From contig CAJNOL010001289.1 of NCBI GenBank assembly GCA_905250125.1, forward strand, positions 1-64,000: DNA of 64,000 nt, written 5' to 3'. This stretch comes from Rotaria sordida (lineage: Eukaryota; Rotifera; Eurotatoria; Philodinida; Philodinidae). Below, piece after piece: positions 13,125-25,033 of this stretch (positions within the stretch are counted from its first letter, which is position 1; each line of letters opens with the position of its first letter). Under the pieces are notes generated by a model. The model searched no databases, was not told where the DNA came from, and was given only the letters and a program-made list of their open reading frames with translations. Both the position numbers and the translations under genes were made by a program.

Positions 13125-14182
13125 TGATAGATATATGAAAGCGAGATACATATTTTGTTCTTATTATTTTTCAAGTTGTAATTACAATCTAGTTTAAAGC
13201 AGAATTTCACCATTTAACAAGAGAACAAATACTTGGTTTTGATATTTTTAGTAGTAATAATTTAAATCTACATAACTGAAAGATACTTTGCCATGGAAAT
13301 AAAAGAAAATGTACGAGTAAAAATATATAAAGATTAGGATAAATCGAGAAGAAAACTGAAAAAAAATACCTTTTTCATTTAAGAAAGAGCGATGTAGGTG
13401 AAGTTAGCGACGGATTCGAGTAATTTCATCTGCGATTCGCCTAGAAACATATTCTAAAGCTCCTATTCTTGTTGCAAGTACAACTTGACGAGCTCTATCC
13501 AATGGTATATTCAGAATTTTTATAGATCAAATTATGTTTTTTCAGTCGATAGATGGCGCAGAAATGTCCATCGCGGTGGAAAACCTGCCACTGCTGTACC
13601 GCCACCGCGACGATATTAAAAATACAGTCTACAGAACCACGTCTTCCCTAAAATAACAAAATACGTATAATCAAATTGGTATCAATTCTTACGCCGAATA
13701 TTTGTATGAGATAATATGGTTGACAATGACAAAGGACACCGCCGGATAAGATTGAAGATCTGGGACCCCCTTAAAATCTATCCGAATTGTATACCATAAG
13801 AAAGTCCGCATGCTTTTACGTATTTTCTTGTATTTTTCTCTGACTTTCGCTTTGGTAGGAAAAATTTCTAGGGTCATCATTATTTGAGTCTCATCTAAAT
13901 TTCTGCTAACACAGAAATATTTTGTGCTCCCTATTGCTACACACAAGAGACATATTTTTGAATTCGCATAGTAGAATTAGATGCACCTTTCTTTGCTTTA
14001 CAAAATACCTATATATGATTAGTACTCAATATCTGTCTTCAAGAGAAATCTAGTCCATAGTTACACATTTCTTGTCTCTACCCCTCATATATAGTTCCAG
14101 TGCAATAAGTTGTTCTCCCACATACCTTGAATGATAAGACTGAAATTTTCTCAGAAATTGCATCGAGACTACCTCTATAAAA
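13125..14182. other. Intergenic, with a module shared with 54.38 kb
   Basis: Downstream flank of the ABC gene. 13402-13515 contains a minus-strand open stretch with ordered composition (for example RIGALEYVSRRIADEITRIRR) that ends in TAA; a diverged copy of the same DNA lies at 54380-54485. A short CG-rich hairpin (CGCGGTGG...CCGCCACCGCG) follows at 13576-13610. I read the area as a repeat fragment, possibly with former coding sequence. Confidence 0.4.
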
Positions 14183-15449
14183 CGTGGCTACCTCTCATTT
14201 ACGAACATGAAGAAAACAAATTTTAAATAAATTAGCATTTTTAAAATTTCATTTGATGTAAATTTGATACTTTTATTAATTTTTTGTAAGACAATTCAAA
14301 TTTATATTTAACTTTTAAAAATTTCATTACTGCGAACGAATATTGAAAGTAAATTGTTTTAAAAGATTTTTATAAAAATTAATTTTTTCACTAAGCATGC
14401 TGCAATTTGTCGAGGTCGTTAGTTATTTGGCAATAAAAACTTTTTAAGATTCAGATAGTTACTGCAATTTGTAGAGGACGTAAGGTTTTGATCGAAGAAG
14501 GTTTTTATATTTATTACTATTGCTGTAACTTGTGAAGGGCGTTAGATTTTAGCTGAACTGAAATTTTCCTTTGAATCTAGCTCCGAAGAATTTCAATAGA
14601 AGTCAAAAATAGAATGTACAAGCTGATTTTTTTCTTTTGTTATTGATAAACTGATACTCATAGTGCACGAGCAAGGGTCATCAATTTGAGCTAAACTAAG
14701 AACGACTTTAGTTACAGATAAAACGAGTTTTGAAGAAGACTGTATCATAACTAGTTGTGATAATTTGATATTTGTTTCAACTATGGTGTGGACGAATCGA
14801 ACTGTGCTTGTCAAGAGAAGACGCTCATTAACATCTATATTTCTGAGCCGCTTTGCTTAGAACACCATTTTTTGTATATGTGATTTTAGTTTATAAATGC
14901 TTTTGTATCCCAATCAATTATATCCATTCAATGTTCGATTCCATTTTACTACCATAATTATATGATCTCTTCAAAATCAAAAACAGTTGATGGCATTCAT
15001 ACCAACAATTATGTCTGATGAACTCTATAAATTACAGTTAATTAAGAATAAAAAAAGCACTACTATATTTTAGCGCACTGTACAAATTACAGTTCGGTAA
15101 GTTGAAATAGTGAAACTCAATATCTAGTGAACTCTATAAATTTCAGTAATTACAAAGAAAAGAAGCACTGTTGTAGTTTAGCGTACTCTACAAATTACAG
15201 ATCATTAAATTAAAATAATGAAACTCAATCTTTAGCGAACTCTATAAATTCCAACAAGTTTAAAAATATGACTGAAATTTTAATTAGTTTTAAAATTTAT
15301 ATCAGTGATTTTTTTTTTGAAATTTGAAAACCGAAAATTTTAGACGTAAGATTATTTTAAATTTGAATAACTTAAATCTAAAAAATAACTGAAATTAAAT
15401 TTAACAGATTTTTTTGTTTCGATTTTATGTTCGCAAATGAGAGGACACG
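14183..15449. mobile_element. Composite foldback element with inverted internal arrays
   Basis: The ends are inverted copies: left CCTCTCATTTACGAACATGA (14191-14210), right ATGTTCGCAAATGAGAGG. Inside the left arm are three degenerate 61-base tandem units starting TGCAATTTGT (14400, 14462, 14522). Inside the right arm are about 109-base tandem units containing CTCTATAAATTACAG and TACAAATTACAG (15018-15260), which is the same motif in reverse orientation. No protein is encoded. It ends 29 bases from the stop codon of the aminotransferase. Confidence 0.7.
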
Positions 15450-15477
15450 ATCTCTCGAACAGGCCGATTCACAGTTG

Positions 15478-16824
15478 TTAATTAAAACGCAATACTTTCT
15501 GCACAAAGTCATCCAGTCTTTTCATGCCTAAACTAATATCTTGTTCTGGCGAAGATAATGTAAGTCGTAACTTCATATCTCTAGGATCATATCCTCCACA
15601 AGAAGCAGGAAAAAAGCCAACTCCATTCTTTCCGTCTTGTAATAATAGTTCACAGAGTACATGATCATCGTCCAATATTGTTTCATTATATAGTTTGCCT
15701 CGCAAACCACTTAAATCAATAATTTGGAACATTCCTGCAGAAACTTGTTCGGCTTTCAGTGCCTCATAACTGGCTCTCCGATTTATATCTTCGACAAAAG
15801 TGATGACAATATCACTGTGACACCGAAGTAAATCCTGTTGAAACTTATAGTATTCGTCTGGTGTATAAGATAATGCAATAAAAGCCAAATATTGAGCAAG
15901 ATCATCTATATTGAAGCTGGTTGCATATGTAAACCAGCTAATACGTACAGTGTTCATAAGTTCTTCTGAACCGATCGCATAGCCTAACCGAAGAGCCGCC
16001 AACCCATGATCTTTGGATACGCTACGTAAAGTAATCGTGCGTTCAAACATACTTTTGCCATCAACTTCGATTGATGCCATACTTATAAATTTATTATTGG
16101 TATCAAGTACAAGCTTATGAACAACCTCGTCTGTTATGACAATAAGATCACGTTCGATTATTAAGTGGGCGATTTTCTCAAGTTCTTCTTTCCTAAAATA
16201 CTGGCCTGTTGGATTATTTGGATTGATAAGAAAAATGCCTTTTGCCTCTGGACATTCATCGAGCGCTTTTTCTATATGTTCAGGAGTAATTTGACCGTTA
16301 CTCGTCGGCTTAACAAGACGAATATTGCTACAAACAGTTAAAGCAGCACAAAGAAACGCTCCATAGGTTGGTGCAAACATAAGTATAATATCATTTGATT
16401 GCCGAAAATGATTGAATAAAGCGGCGACCAACTGCGTTACTCCTCCTCCGATATGGACAACTGCATTAGTTCGATTAAAAGTGGAAGGCATCGATTTAGA
16501 AAAATCATCCAAGATAGCCTCGCGAAGTTCAGGCATTATCATCAAACTGCCAACACGGTATCGATTCAATTCAACACTAATTCCACCTCTCTTCGTTTCT
16601 CTCCATATTTCCATTTTATCGGCGACTTCTCTAAGTGCATTTCGTATCACTGGATGAGGCGGAATCACGCAGTCGCCATGATGAAGATTGACACAAGCAT
16701 CATCATCGTACGAACGTAACAGACGATAAGCTCGTACTCCCCGTTCAGCGACTTCTTTGACATAACTGTGATTACTATTATTGCTCATAATTCTGATCTC
16801 GTTCTCGAAGCTAGCAAAATACAT
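15478..16824 (-). CDS. PLP-dependent aminotransferase, class I/II, intronless
   Basis: Fold-type I aminotransferase of 448 residues, which moves an amino group between an amino acid and a 2-oxo acid using pyridoxal phosphate. Visible: the small-domain start HHGDCVIPPHP (48-58), NPNNPTG (201-207) contacting the cofactor, ITDEVVHKL (230-238) with the Asp that pairs with the ring nitrogen, SVSK with the Schiff-base lysine at 271, a phosphate-binding Arg in LRLGY (279), and a C-terminal Arg in MKLRLTLSSP that normally holds the substrate carboxylate. The length fits the family. Met-13 (16788) is an alternative start. There are no introns, unlike most neighbours. The sequence reads like bacterial aspartate/diaminopimelate-type enzymes, so transfer is plausible but unproven. 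The substrate is unknown. Confidence 0.9.
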   Translation of the reverse strand: MYFASFENEIRIMSNNSNHSYVKEVAERGVRAYRLLRSYDDDACVNLHHGDCVIPPHPVIRNALREVADKMEIWRETKRGGISVELNRYRVGSLMIMPELREAILDDFSKSMPSTFNRTNAVVHIGGGVTQLVAALFNHFRQSNDIILMFAPTYGAFLCAALTVCSNIRLVKPTSNGQITPEHIEKALDECPEAKGIFLINPNNPTGQYFRKEELEKIAHLIIERDLIVITDEVVHKLVLDTNNKFISMASIEVDGKSMFERTITLRSVSKDHGLAALRLGYAIGSEELMNTVRISWFTYATSFNIDDLAQYLAFIALSYTPDEYYKFQQDLLRCHSDIVITFVEDINRRASYEALKAEQVSAGMFQIIDLSGLRGKLYNETILDDDHVLCELLLQDGKNGVGFFPASCGGYDPRDMKLRLTLSSPEQDISLGMKRLDDFVQKVLRFN

Positions 16825-19249
16825 AAAATATACTTCGTAAATAACTAAAAATCAAGTTTTAAAAAGTATGATACATCCGCCGATCTCAATATCATCGGCT
16901 AAGATCTGCAGTGGCCCATTGAACTGATCAATGCGAAAATTGTTTCGCTTTATGAAGAAATAGTTCACCCCACGAAAATTCATATATATTGAGAAGAAAT
17001 AGAGAAAAAAACCGATGTATTTAGATTCAACTAGAATGTCATACCATGTGAAGGAAGAGAAAAACATGTAAACTTATATATAACGCTTCAAGTCATTTCT
17101 ACTAAAAACAGGTACTTAATCAAAAACAATTTCACGATATTCAGATAAACACACAAAAAACACATCTGGTTTTAATTGACTTTTTTATGATTGAAAATTG
17201 AACAAAATATAACGACTTTTAACAGACTTTTAACCCTCAAAAACTAATTAAGGTGTATTAGAACCCAGAAATCTAACACTATTTAATCGTTCTATTAGTG
17301 TAATATAAGACCTGTCGAATTCAATCTGATTTCAGCCGTTTTTTCATACTATCTCCATGAAACAATCGATTCACTCTTTCATTATTTCTCGAGACTCATC
17401 ACAAAAATACACTTTTAATGGATTAAATTTCAAAACTCATTAAAGTTACTTAGATCTTTTCATTCATTGTAGACATGGATAAAGATAGATATGCACCGGA
17501 TCCGAACTTTCCGAGTTAGGTCATTCGCAGTTTCAGTTGTTTCCAGATTTGGTATTTCCAGATTCGGTCGTTCCCAGGTTTGGTCATTCCCGGGTTCGGT
17601 CATACCCGGTACCGGAATCCCGGGTTTAGTCATTCATAGGCATACACAGAAACCAAAATCGGCTTTGAAGCTTTTCCAGGTGAATCACATACAATCGTAA
17701 ACGGCCGTATGTCCTCCAGTCACGACGGAAAACGACAGTCGGTTACTGTTATCGTTTAAATCACTTATATACGATGATTTACAGTATATGACGATCATCG
17801 AGAAAACTAACCGTCAAAACTCGTCATTTACGACTGCCGTAATCATACGACGACTGTAAACTATGCTCGGATACTGTCGTAAAATATAAACGCAAACTGT
17901 AAACGGCGTGATGTACGACGATTAGTTTTTATCGTATGCCACCGAAAACAGTTGTTAACGTTAATAAACTACCCTCTACTAAAGTCCAGGTCCATCATTA
18001 CGACGATTGTACACGACTCGAGAATGACTCGTTTGGCTTTCGCAGTAAAACGGTCGTTCGTCGCCATATCGTATACGATAACGTACTGTCATCGCACAGA
18101 GTCAAAAAGGAGCCGTAAAATGGCCGCACATGCAATGAATACGATCGTATACATGCTACGTTTTTGACCGTATCTCAACGTATTTCAATGTAAAAACAAA
18201 TGCTCCTATATCTGTAAACTTATACTTATATCTCTGTATCTAAACCTTCATGGGTATATTCTTATATCTACATCCTTATAGGTATACACTTATAGATAAT
18301 CCTTACACCTACACTGTAATAGGTATGCCTCTACAGTAATGTTCAAAATTATACTTTCACCTCGCATTGTTGAATTATTTGGCCCAATATGTCATTAGAA
18401 AAGCTTTTATTAAAGAGTCGAGAGATGAGTTTTGGATAGTAGACTGTGCTCTTTTAGACTATGTAACTGGCTCCTGTTATTTCAGTATAATCAGTAAATG
18501 AAGTAGTTTTGTATGAAGATAGATTCATTTTCACCTGTTCATATCATAATTTATTATATTAAGCATCTAACACATCCAGATACATATTCTGACATCAAAC
18601 AATGAACAGAAAAAACTATTTTCTGGTACTTTCTAAATCATTTTTGTTTCATAATGACTGTTTTAGTTCCTACTTAGGTTCAATAATGCGAAGACTTATA
18701 TTCTTCACGATGCTTGGATAAAATTTGATAACAGAAAAAAATATGATGAGCCTCACCATGCTTGAGGATGCTCCTCCGCCACGATTCTCAGAATAGTATC
18801 TGATCTAGTTCAAGTCTATGAACTCGGATAGGATTTCGTTAAACGGAATTCTATGGGATTTTATTGGATTTAATTATATTTTATAAAATGCTAGTGGAAC
18901 TCTAATCAATTTCTTATCAGCTCCAATAAGATCCGACTACAGAAATCATACATCTAGTAGTCACCAGGCGAAAAATTTTGCAAAATGCAACAAAATTGAA
19001 CGTCAGATAGAATAATTTAATTTAATTCTCAATTTAATGGATTATGAAATGCAAGTTAAATTTAAATTGACACCCCCAGATGATAGAGCAGAAAATGATC
19101 CAATTTTTCCATCTCAAAGCCAGTTTCCCGTACTTTGCAAATGGCACACCTTCACTGTGCCCTTAAGAAATTTACCCTTAAAAAGTGTGGTCTATGGTAG
19201 ATATTTAGAATAAATATAGAGTCTAACTATCTTTTGCCGAGGATCAAAT
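16825..19249. other. Intergenic, repeat-rich
   Basis: 17500-17640 has reiterated GGTCATTCCCGGG-type units around GGTACC, like the subterminal region of a DNA transposon. 17700-18180 is an unusual CpG-containing tract built from TACGACG, CGTAAACGG and CGTATACGA-like words; a similar tract lies at 51.5 kb. 18185-18350 is low-complexity CTTATA/TAGGTATA sequence. No gene is recognised. Confidence 0.5.
17700..18180. repeat. CpG-rich degenerate word tract, copy 1
   Basis: Dense in CGTCGTA, CGTATACG, GTCGTA and their complements, in a region otherwise poor in CG. It resembles 51485-51725 in vocabulary but not in linear order. Short frames across it (17936-18167) have no family resemblance. Confidence 0.55.
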
Positions 19250-19898
19250 AAAGTTCCATTGTAGAACTTTTCTATCATTTCTGTTCAATCGTTTAGATAA
19301 TCTGAATCACATTCAGAATACAAACCTGTGCACGAAAAAATCGATTACTTCAAAGGATAGTTTGTCAGAAATTTTGCATCAAGGAAAGATTAAAACATAA
19401 CTCACTTTCAATGTTGCTCGTTGTTATGTTTCGTTAAAAATTAGGCAACGTATTTTATATGCCAATCAATTTTTTCATTCTCTTTTCTTCATCTTACGAT
19501 AAAACTACAGCACTTTTGCGAGAGTTGTGTAGGTTTGAAGAACATGCACAAGCAAATTCAAGGGTAAAAAAATTTTCGATGCAGCGAAGAAATGAAAGAA
19601 AATGAACTTCGGATTATGCATGTCTGTGTTTGCAATAAATAAACAGTGGCAAGAGACACTTGTAAGTATTTTATGAGAGAAATCTACATTAGATTTTACT
19701 AGAGTTGTTTCAATTTGAAGAGTGCACACAAACAAAATATGATGGACAACAAATCCGATTACAAATAAAGGGAGAAAAGAGAAGATGATATTCAGATCAT
19801 TCTATTTGCTTCATGGTCACAAAGCGCATAATACGAAAATTCATCAATTAGTTTGTTCTCTAGTAAAGGATTTTTTATAATTGGTTTGAAGATATATG
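19250..19898 (-). repeat. Dispersed repeat, copy 2
   Basis: Inverted copy of 709-1350, close to 90% identical over the shared core by eye. The shared frame is shorter here (76 codons at 19505-19735) and carries substitutions. The loss of open frame in one copy argues against a conserved protein. Confidence 0.75.
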
Positions 19899-21465
19899 AA
19901 GTTTTGAGAAAATCTCGACGAAAAATGTGACTGATTCGGTTATTTTACGGCTTTTTTTTTAAAATAAACTATCTATGCCAATCATTTCGACCTACGTATC
20001 CTGCTGAGGATGGGTGAGAGTGGCAACTTTGCAGTAGAATTGTGGAAGCTGGAAATGGAAAATCACTCTAAAAATCTGGAATCGCCTGCATTCAAAGTGA
20101 GAATACGGCAGAACTCAGTTTTTTTGAGTCCTATGAATTCGCGAGAATACCATCACTCGATGCAGACTTGAACTCTCTATATAGCCCAACCAGTTAGAGA
20201 CTCAACCTAAGATCCAGAACGAATATTAGTAAGAAAAATTCGAATCCACTGCTAACTTCACTTGAGTGTGTGAGTGTGGGTCTGGATGCTTATGTTAATC
20301 TTCAATTTATCCAAACCCACGCCCGCCAAGTGACGATCGACAGAAGGAAGTGTGAAGTTTCGATCGGCTTCAAAACAGAAGCAGAAAAACAACGTGAACT
20401 ATTTCTCTCGAAAACAATACGAAGAACTTTGGGGTAAACGACGACGATCGACGAGTAATGACCACCGAATCGACATTCAACATTGATCGAATGTGTGTGA
20501 ACACACATTCAACTTGAGTAGAGAGAACTATTAGCCGTACTCTATACCGATCGACCTTTCTTCTTCTTTTCCTTCTGCTTGTTGGTGCTATTCTTTTCTC
20601 TCTATCTCTTCCATTGTTATACGTGCTACTTGCTCTCTTCACTACGTACATGCATGTGTGTTTTTCTTTTGACAAGTTAGATATTCAGATAATCAGTGGC
20701 GTGTGCAAGTGCGCATGTGTTCGAACAACGAAGAGACGCTCGTCTACATCGAGCTGACAATGTAAAAAGAAGAGAGAAATCTGAGTATTGACTGTTTTGG
20801 GGGCAAAAAAAATAACCAATGATCCAATCCAAAAGAGAAGTATTAAAACAACTAATAATCTTATAATCTTCAAGGAGATTGAGGATTATACTCTTCCTTT
20901 CACTCTCATCCATTTCGGAAAACTTTTGGAACAAAACAAAAATCGGATTTATTTTCATTTGTGTTGTTTGTTCGGCAATGTTCACTTTTATTTATTATTT
21001 ATTACAGGATATCTTAATTCTAATTGAGAAATGAATTTTGACAAAGAAAAAATGTTTCATCATAGCATTCATGGCTCAAATTAAATACGAGATCAGTTTC
21101 AAACAAGGTAAAAAGAGAACGGGTTTATATGGGGGTATACGTTTATATAAGGACATCTTGTCGAAGATAATCTTCTTGCATCATAATATCTTCATCTGAT
21201 TTTTCTAATTAAACGAGTTAAACTTGTAGTCTTCCATTAACTTTTGTATAACTGCACATCCGATAATTGAATTAACTAACACAATAAGACGGATAGTTTT
21301 TACTTAGAGAAACCGATTATTTCTCAGTAAAGCCAGTGTTTTTCTTGATGATTAAATTCTGCATCGAATCATACATAAGTTCTAGGATTTCAAAAGTGGA
21401 TCGATTTGACGTCTTATACGTTTCGTCCTTGTATTTGATTGCGAATGTACAGAAATAAAGAAAAT
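19899..21465. other. Intergenic, one telomere-like module
   Basis: No gene is recognised. It contains the G/C module at 20263-20326. The overlapping short frames at 20.3-21.0 kb are low-complexity basic stretches without splice support. Confidence 0.5.
20263..20326. repeat. Telomere-like G/C hairpin module A
   Basis: G tract GAGTGTGTGAGTGTGGGTC, then a 22-base AT-rich spacer, then C tract ATCCAAACCCACGCCCGCC. The order is G then C. Confidence 0.7.
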
Positions 21466-22533
21466 CTAATTTTTATTCGTGTTTGTAGCAGTTATTGACC
21501 ATGGAAGGGCTCTTCCTCTATGTCGACGAACTACATAGATTAATTGATTTTTGAGACTGTTCCGAAATACTTGACTTGTTAATGTATTTAGATAAAATGT
21601 TTTGCAATAGTTCATATAATAGAACCATCGTCCAATAAAACTAAATATAATATAGAGGAACAAAGACAATGGATTCAGAGGTAGTGTTGCATAGAATCCA
21701 AGAAGATAAATAACAATGTATGGAATATTTAAAATAACTGTTAGAATCACTTGAATGAGTAACATTCTTATCATATGTTGATTGCATCGACTCAAACATG
21801 TTCTTGGTGTATTGAGACCTACTGTTATTGTTCTTTGAGTTTCCGTTGGTTGTTGATGACCAACTCGCCGTCGACTTCGTTGCACATTATGATAAATCAG
21901 TAGACCAAATACACATAAAAATAAAGGAACGATGACCCCATTGAACAATGAAAACCAATATCCATCGACTGCTACAAGAAATGAAGTTGATTCTTTCATT
22001 TGAATTACGCATTGAGTTGCACTTGATGACGTATCGTATGAAATAGGAATATGCAATGCGAACAGACTCCAAATCAGAAATACCATCGTCACTAAAATAC
22101 GACTTACTTTCACATTACTCAATTTACGAAGTTTATAATTAAGTGAACTAGTACAATATCGATCAATCGATGCGAGTGTAATATAAGTAGACGATAAACA
22201 AGTAAAAAGAAATGTAAGATAATTTCCCAATTTGCACCAAAGTCTGGTTGTAAAGATTGTATTAGAGATAGACCCATTTAATGCAACAATAATCTGTATA
22301 AAAATGACTGTGTGTATGATACAAAAGTCAATGATTGAAGCCGATAAAAAATAAGTCGAACAAGGATTAACTCGAATCTGTTTCTGGAGAAATGTTATAA
22401 TATTAAGAACAGATCCAATAAAACCGGTAACGTATAGCAAAACAAGCATGTATTTATCCATCACTGGAAGAATAATTGTTGCTTGAATTATTGCCGACGT
22501 TAATGACAGTTTTGAAACTGTTAAATTGGACAT
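21466..22533 (-). CDS. Rhodopsin-family 7TM receptor (orphan, peptide-receptor-like)
   Basis: Seven-helix G-protein-coupled receptor, 355 residues, single exon, acting at the plasma membrane. Helix 1 about 28-50 contains GSVLN with the conserved Asn; helix 2 60-83; helix 3 about 100-123 begins after Cys-100 and ends in an intact DRY (124-126). Cys-175 in the second extracellular loop is the expected disulphide partner. Helices 4, 5, 6 and 7 lie at about 144-164, 192-215, 257-280 and 290-310. The NPxxY motif of helix 7 is replaced by a sequence around NYCKTFYLN. A basic C-terminal tail follows. Bdelloids carry many receptors of this diverged type; the ligand is unknown. The start Met is followed by an Asn-linked glycosylation site (NLT). 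Confidence 0.9.
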   Translation of the reverse strand: MSNLTVSKLSLTSAIIQATIILPVMDKYMLVLLYVTGFIGSVLNIITFLQKQIRVNPCSTYFLSASIIDFCIIHTVIFIQIIVALNGSISNTIFTTRLWCKLGNYLTFLFTCLSSTYITLASIDRYCTSSLNYKLRKLSNVKVSRILVTMVFLIWSLFALHIPISYDTSSSATQCVIQMKESTSFLVAVDGYWFSLFNGVIVPLFLCVFGLLIYHNVQRSRRRVGHQQPTETQRTITVGLNTPRTCLSRCNQHMIRMLLIQVILTVILNIPYIVIYLLGFYATLPLNPLSLFLYIIFSFIGRWFYYMNYCKTFYLNTLTSQVFRNSLKNQLIYVVRRHRGRALPWSITATNTNKN

Positions 22534-23084
22534 AGGTTTGCCTTTACTCGGAACTAGATGCGTGTTATATCTGGAATCAAACTCAACACAAATGAAAATA
22601 TCAAAAATGCACTCTTGGTTGTCATTATAGTCTTCTTCGTTACTGATCTCATCTTTCGTTTAACGTTGCTTCTCATGTGACACTTTTTTTTAGCAACTGC
22701 GTCATAATGTATTCTAAATATATCGCAACTGCAATACAATCTCAGCGCAATCGAATACATGAATCTTATATATTCAAGAGCCTGATTGCTATAGAACACA
22801 ATGTTAATGACATAATGTAAAAAAAAAAGTAATTACATGGATTAGACTCGAGTTGCGCTAAATATATTTTCTCATGCTTATTTTATTCTCATAAGATACA
22901 AAAGCTCAGTTGGATGAAACTTGATAGTCAAAATGCTCTACTTTATTTTTGATGTCTTTATTCGATGACATGATTCGACTTTATTTTTGTTTTATCAATC
23001 ATTATTGTCTAAATATGACACTAACTATCGATGATCGATTTTTGGAACATATTCTAAAATTAGATCAATTGACTTCAGTCGAGA

Positions 23085-23157
23085 TAGGGTGTGGGTGTGA
23101 GTGTGAGAGTTGGAGAATAGAAGATCAATATCCACGTCCACATCCACCCACACCCAT
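23085..23157. repeat. Telomere-like G/C hairpin module B
   Basis: GGGTGTGGGTGTGAGTGTG, then a spacer of about 17 bases, then TCCACGTCCACATCCACCC and CACACCC. It lies about 550 bp beyond the 5' end of the receptor gene. Confidence 0.75.
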
Positions 23158-24836
23158 ATACGCTCTTGTCGAAGATATGAATCTGTTTCGTCTACCGATT
23201 GATTGTTAAAACATAGTACGTGCTCTTGCTCAAAGATGCAAGTGTTGATTCATCTGATAATTACAGCACACATCCATTTCATCGTGAACATGCATGAAGA
23301 AAGGTTAGCTTATATGTTGATGCTTTAGTTAACAAAAATTAGAACCACAAATTCTTGTACTTTCATGATGAAACACACAGTACTAACATATTAAACTTAA
23401 TTTTTCAAAGATGCCGATATCTTTCATATGTATTTCAGTGATCGAAATTAAGTCTTCTTTTGTTTAAATACTTTCTTTGCATAGAATTGTTAATAGTAGA
23501 AGTCGGCAAAGAGAAGTGATTGTGTCCTGATTTAGTTGAAAAGAGATTGAGATGTAAAGTGAAAGAAGGAATGTCTGGAGGAGCACACGTTCGCGTTGAA
23601 TATATATGTATGCTTAATCACGATAATTAATTTCTACTACTATTACATATATCATGAGTGTGATTATTCCTCATGTTTATTCTTTGGGTATAGTTCATTT
23701 CGTGAGTATATATTATGTATTGAACATTTTCTCAACAATTTTCACTTCCACTCATTCAATGAATCACTTCATTTTCTTTGTTTTTGTTGACTCCTTTCTA
23801 GTCTATAAACATGTTAATGAAAATTACACTCGTTCTTCACACCTAAGCATAATTTCTAAATGAGAAAAAACTTGTCGAGATCGTGACAATATGACTAGGA
23901 TACACCCGAACTCCATTTTTCAAATACTCGGTTCCCTTTTAGAGGCCATAAAAGTGTAGAAAACGATAATCAGCCGTTGAAATTTTTTTAATATGATCGC
24001 ACATGACTCAATCTGGGAAAAAGACCATTAATATTCCAGATGCTATTTGCAATAGTTGCTTGAATTCTATTATCTCTTAGATAAGAATTTTGAGAATTTT
24101 CAGGGCAATCCCGATTGTCTTATGAGACTGGACTGACACGCCGGTGTCTACTTTGAAGGCATACAAGAGTATGTAAAAAACATTAGAAAAATACATTCTA
24201 TTCAGCTCATGAATAAAGAAACAAAAATCATATATAAAATCGTGCTTGCCGCTAATTTTGAAGTAATGACAGCTTTCAACAGCCCGAAAGAATTGCATCC
24301 ATTTGACTGAAACTTTTTTCTAATCACAGCTATATAGCTACTCAACGTGTATATGGCAGCGGAGAGTCATAAAATAAATATATTGGTAAGATATGAAATA
24401 ATTTCTTATTTATGGTCACTATCCATTTTTAATGATATCTAAAAACGTTACAGTACATACTTTGTTCTATTTGTGGCTGAAAAAGAATAAGACTTCTAGT
24501 AGTTTGTGTTCGAATACAGTAGGTTTCCATGTGTATGTGAACATCTATGCATTGTACATAGACTATTCTCTATCCAAAGGAAAAAAAATGAATATCCAAC
24601 TGGAAATATCTGTCTAATTCATTTTATAATCAAATAATACTCAGTGAAAGATTTATTATTATTTTATTAAGTCTATATCTTTTCCATTAAGCGAGTATCA
24701 TTGTAGCAATTGATAAAAACTTAACATGAATGTTAGTTTTTCTATGGAATTTGTCAATGTAACTGTTTCGAGACGTAAAGCAAGATTTTTTTCGAACAAC
24801 TTTAATAAATTTCATATTTGCTCGTTTATTTTGGAT

Positions 24837-24945
24837 ATGAGTGTGGGTGTTCATGGAGCGTGGATGTGTGGATGTCGGTATCAGTGTGAGTGGATGAGTG
24901 TAAGTGTGTATGCAGTGAAAGAAGATTCATATCCACGCCCATCCA
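24837..24945. repeat. Telomere-like G/C hairpin module C
   Basis: A long degenerate G tract (24837-24910, with GTGTGGGTGT, GTGGATGTGTGGATG and GTGTAAGTGTG) is followed by a short C tract ATCCACGCCCATCC. It lies 90 bp beyond the 3' end of the aldolase-like gene. Confidence 0.65.
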
Positions 24946-25033
24946 TTAGTGGTACTGATCCTATTGGCTTTTATTATTGTGAAAGAATGAAAAACGTAAT
25001 CAATACTCAACAGGAAAAAAACTGCATGATTAT

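Larger units (their letters stand above)
22534..25033. other. Intergenic, two telomere-like modules
   Basis: No gene is recognised. It contains modules B (23085-23157) and C (24837-24945). The rest is AT-rich and without coding signal I can support. Confidence 0.5.

Noticed and set aside
16852-17067. 71-codon frame upstream of the aminotransferase
   Set aside because: Aromatic-rich composition, no splice or start support; likely 5' flank.
20302-20985. Overlapping 62-102 codon minus-strand frames
   Set aside because: They overlap each other in different frames, have low-complexity basic or hydrophobic composition, and one reads module A.
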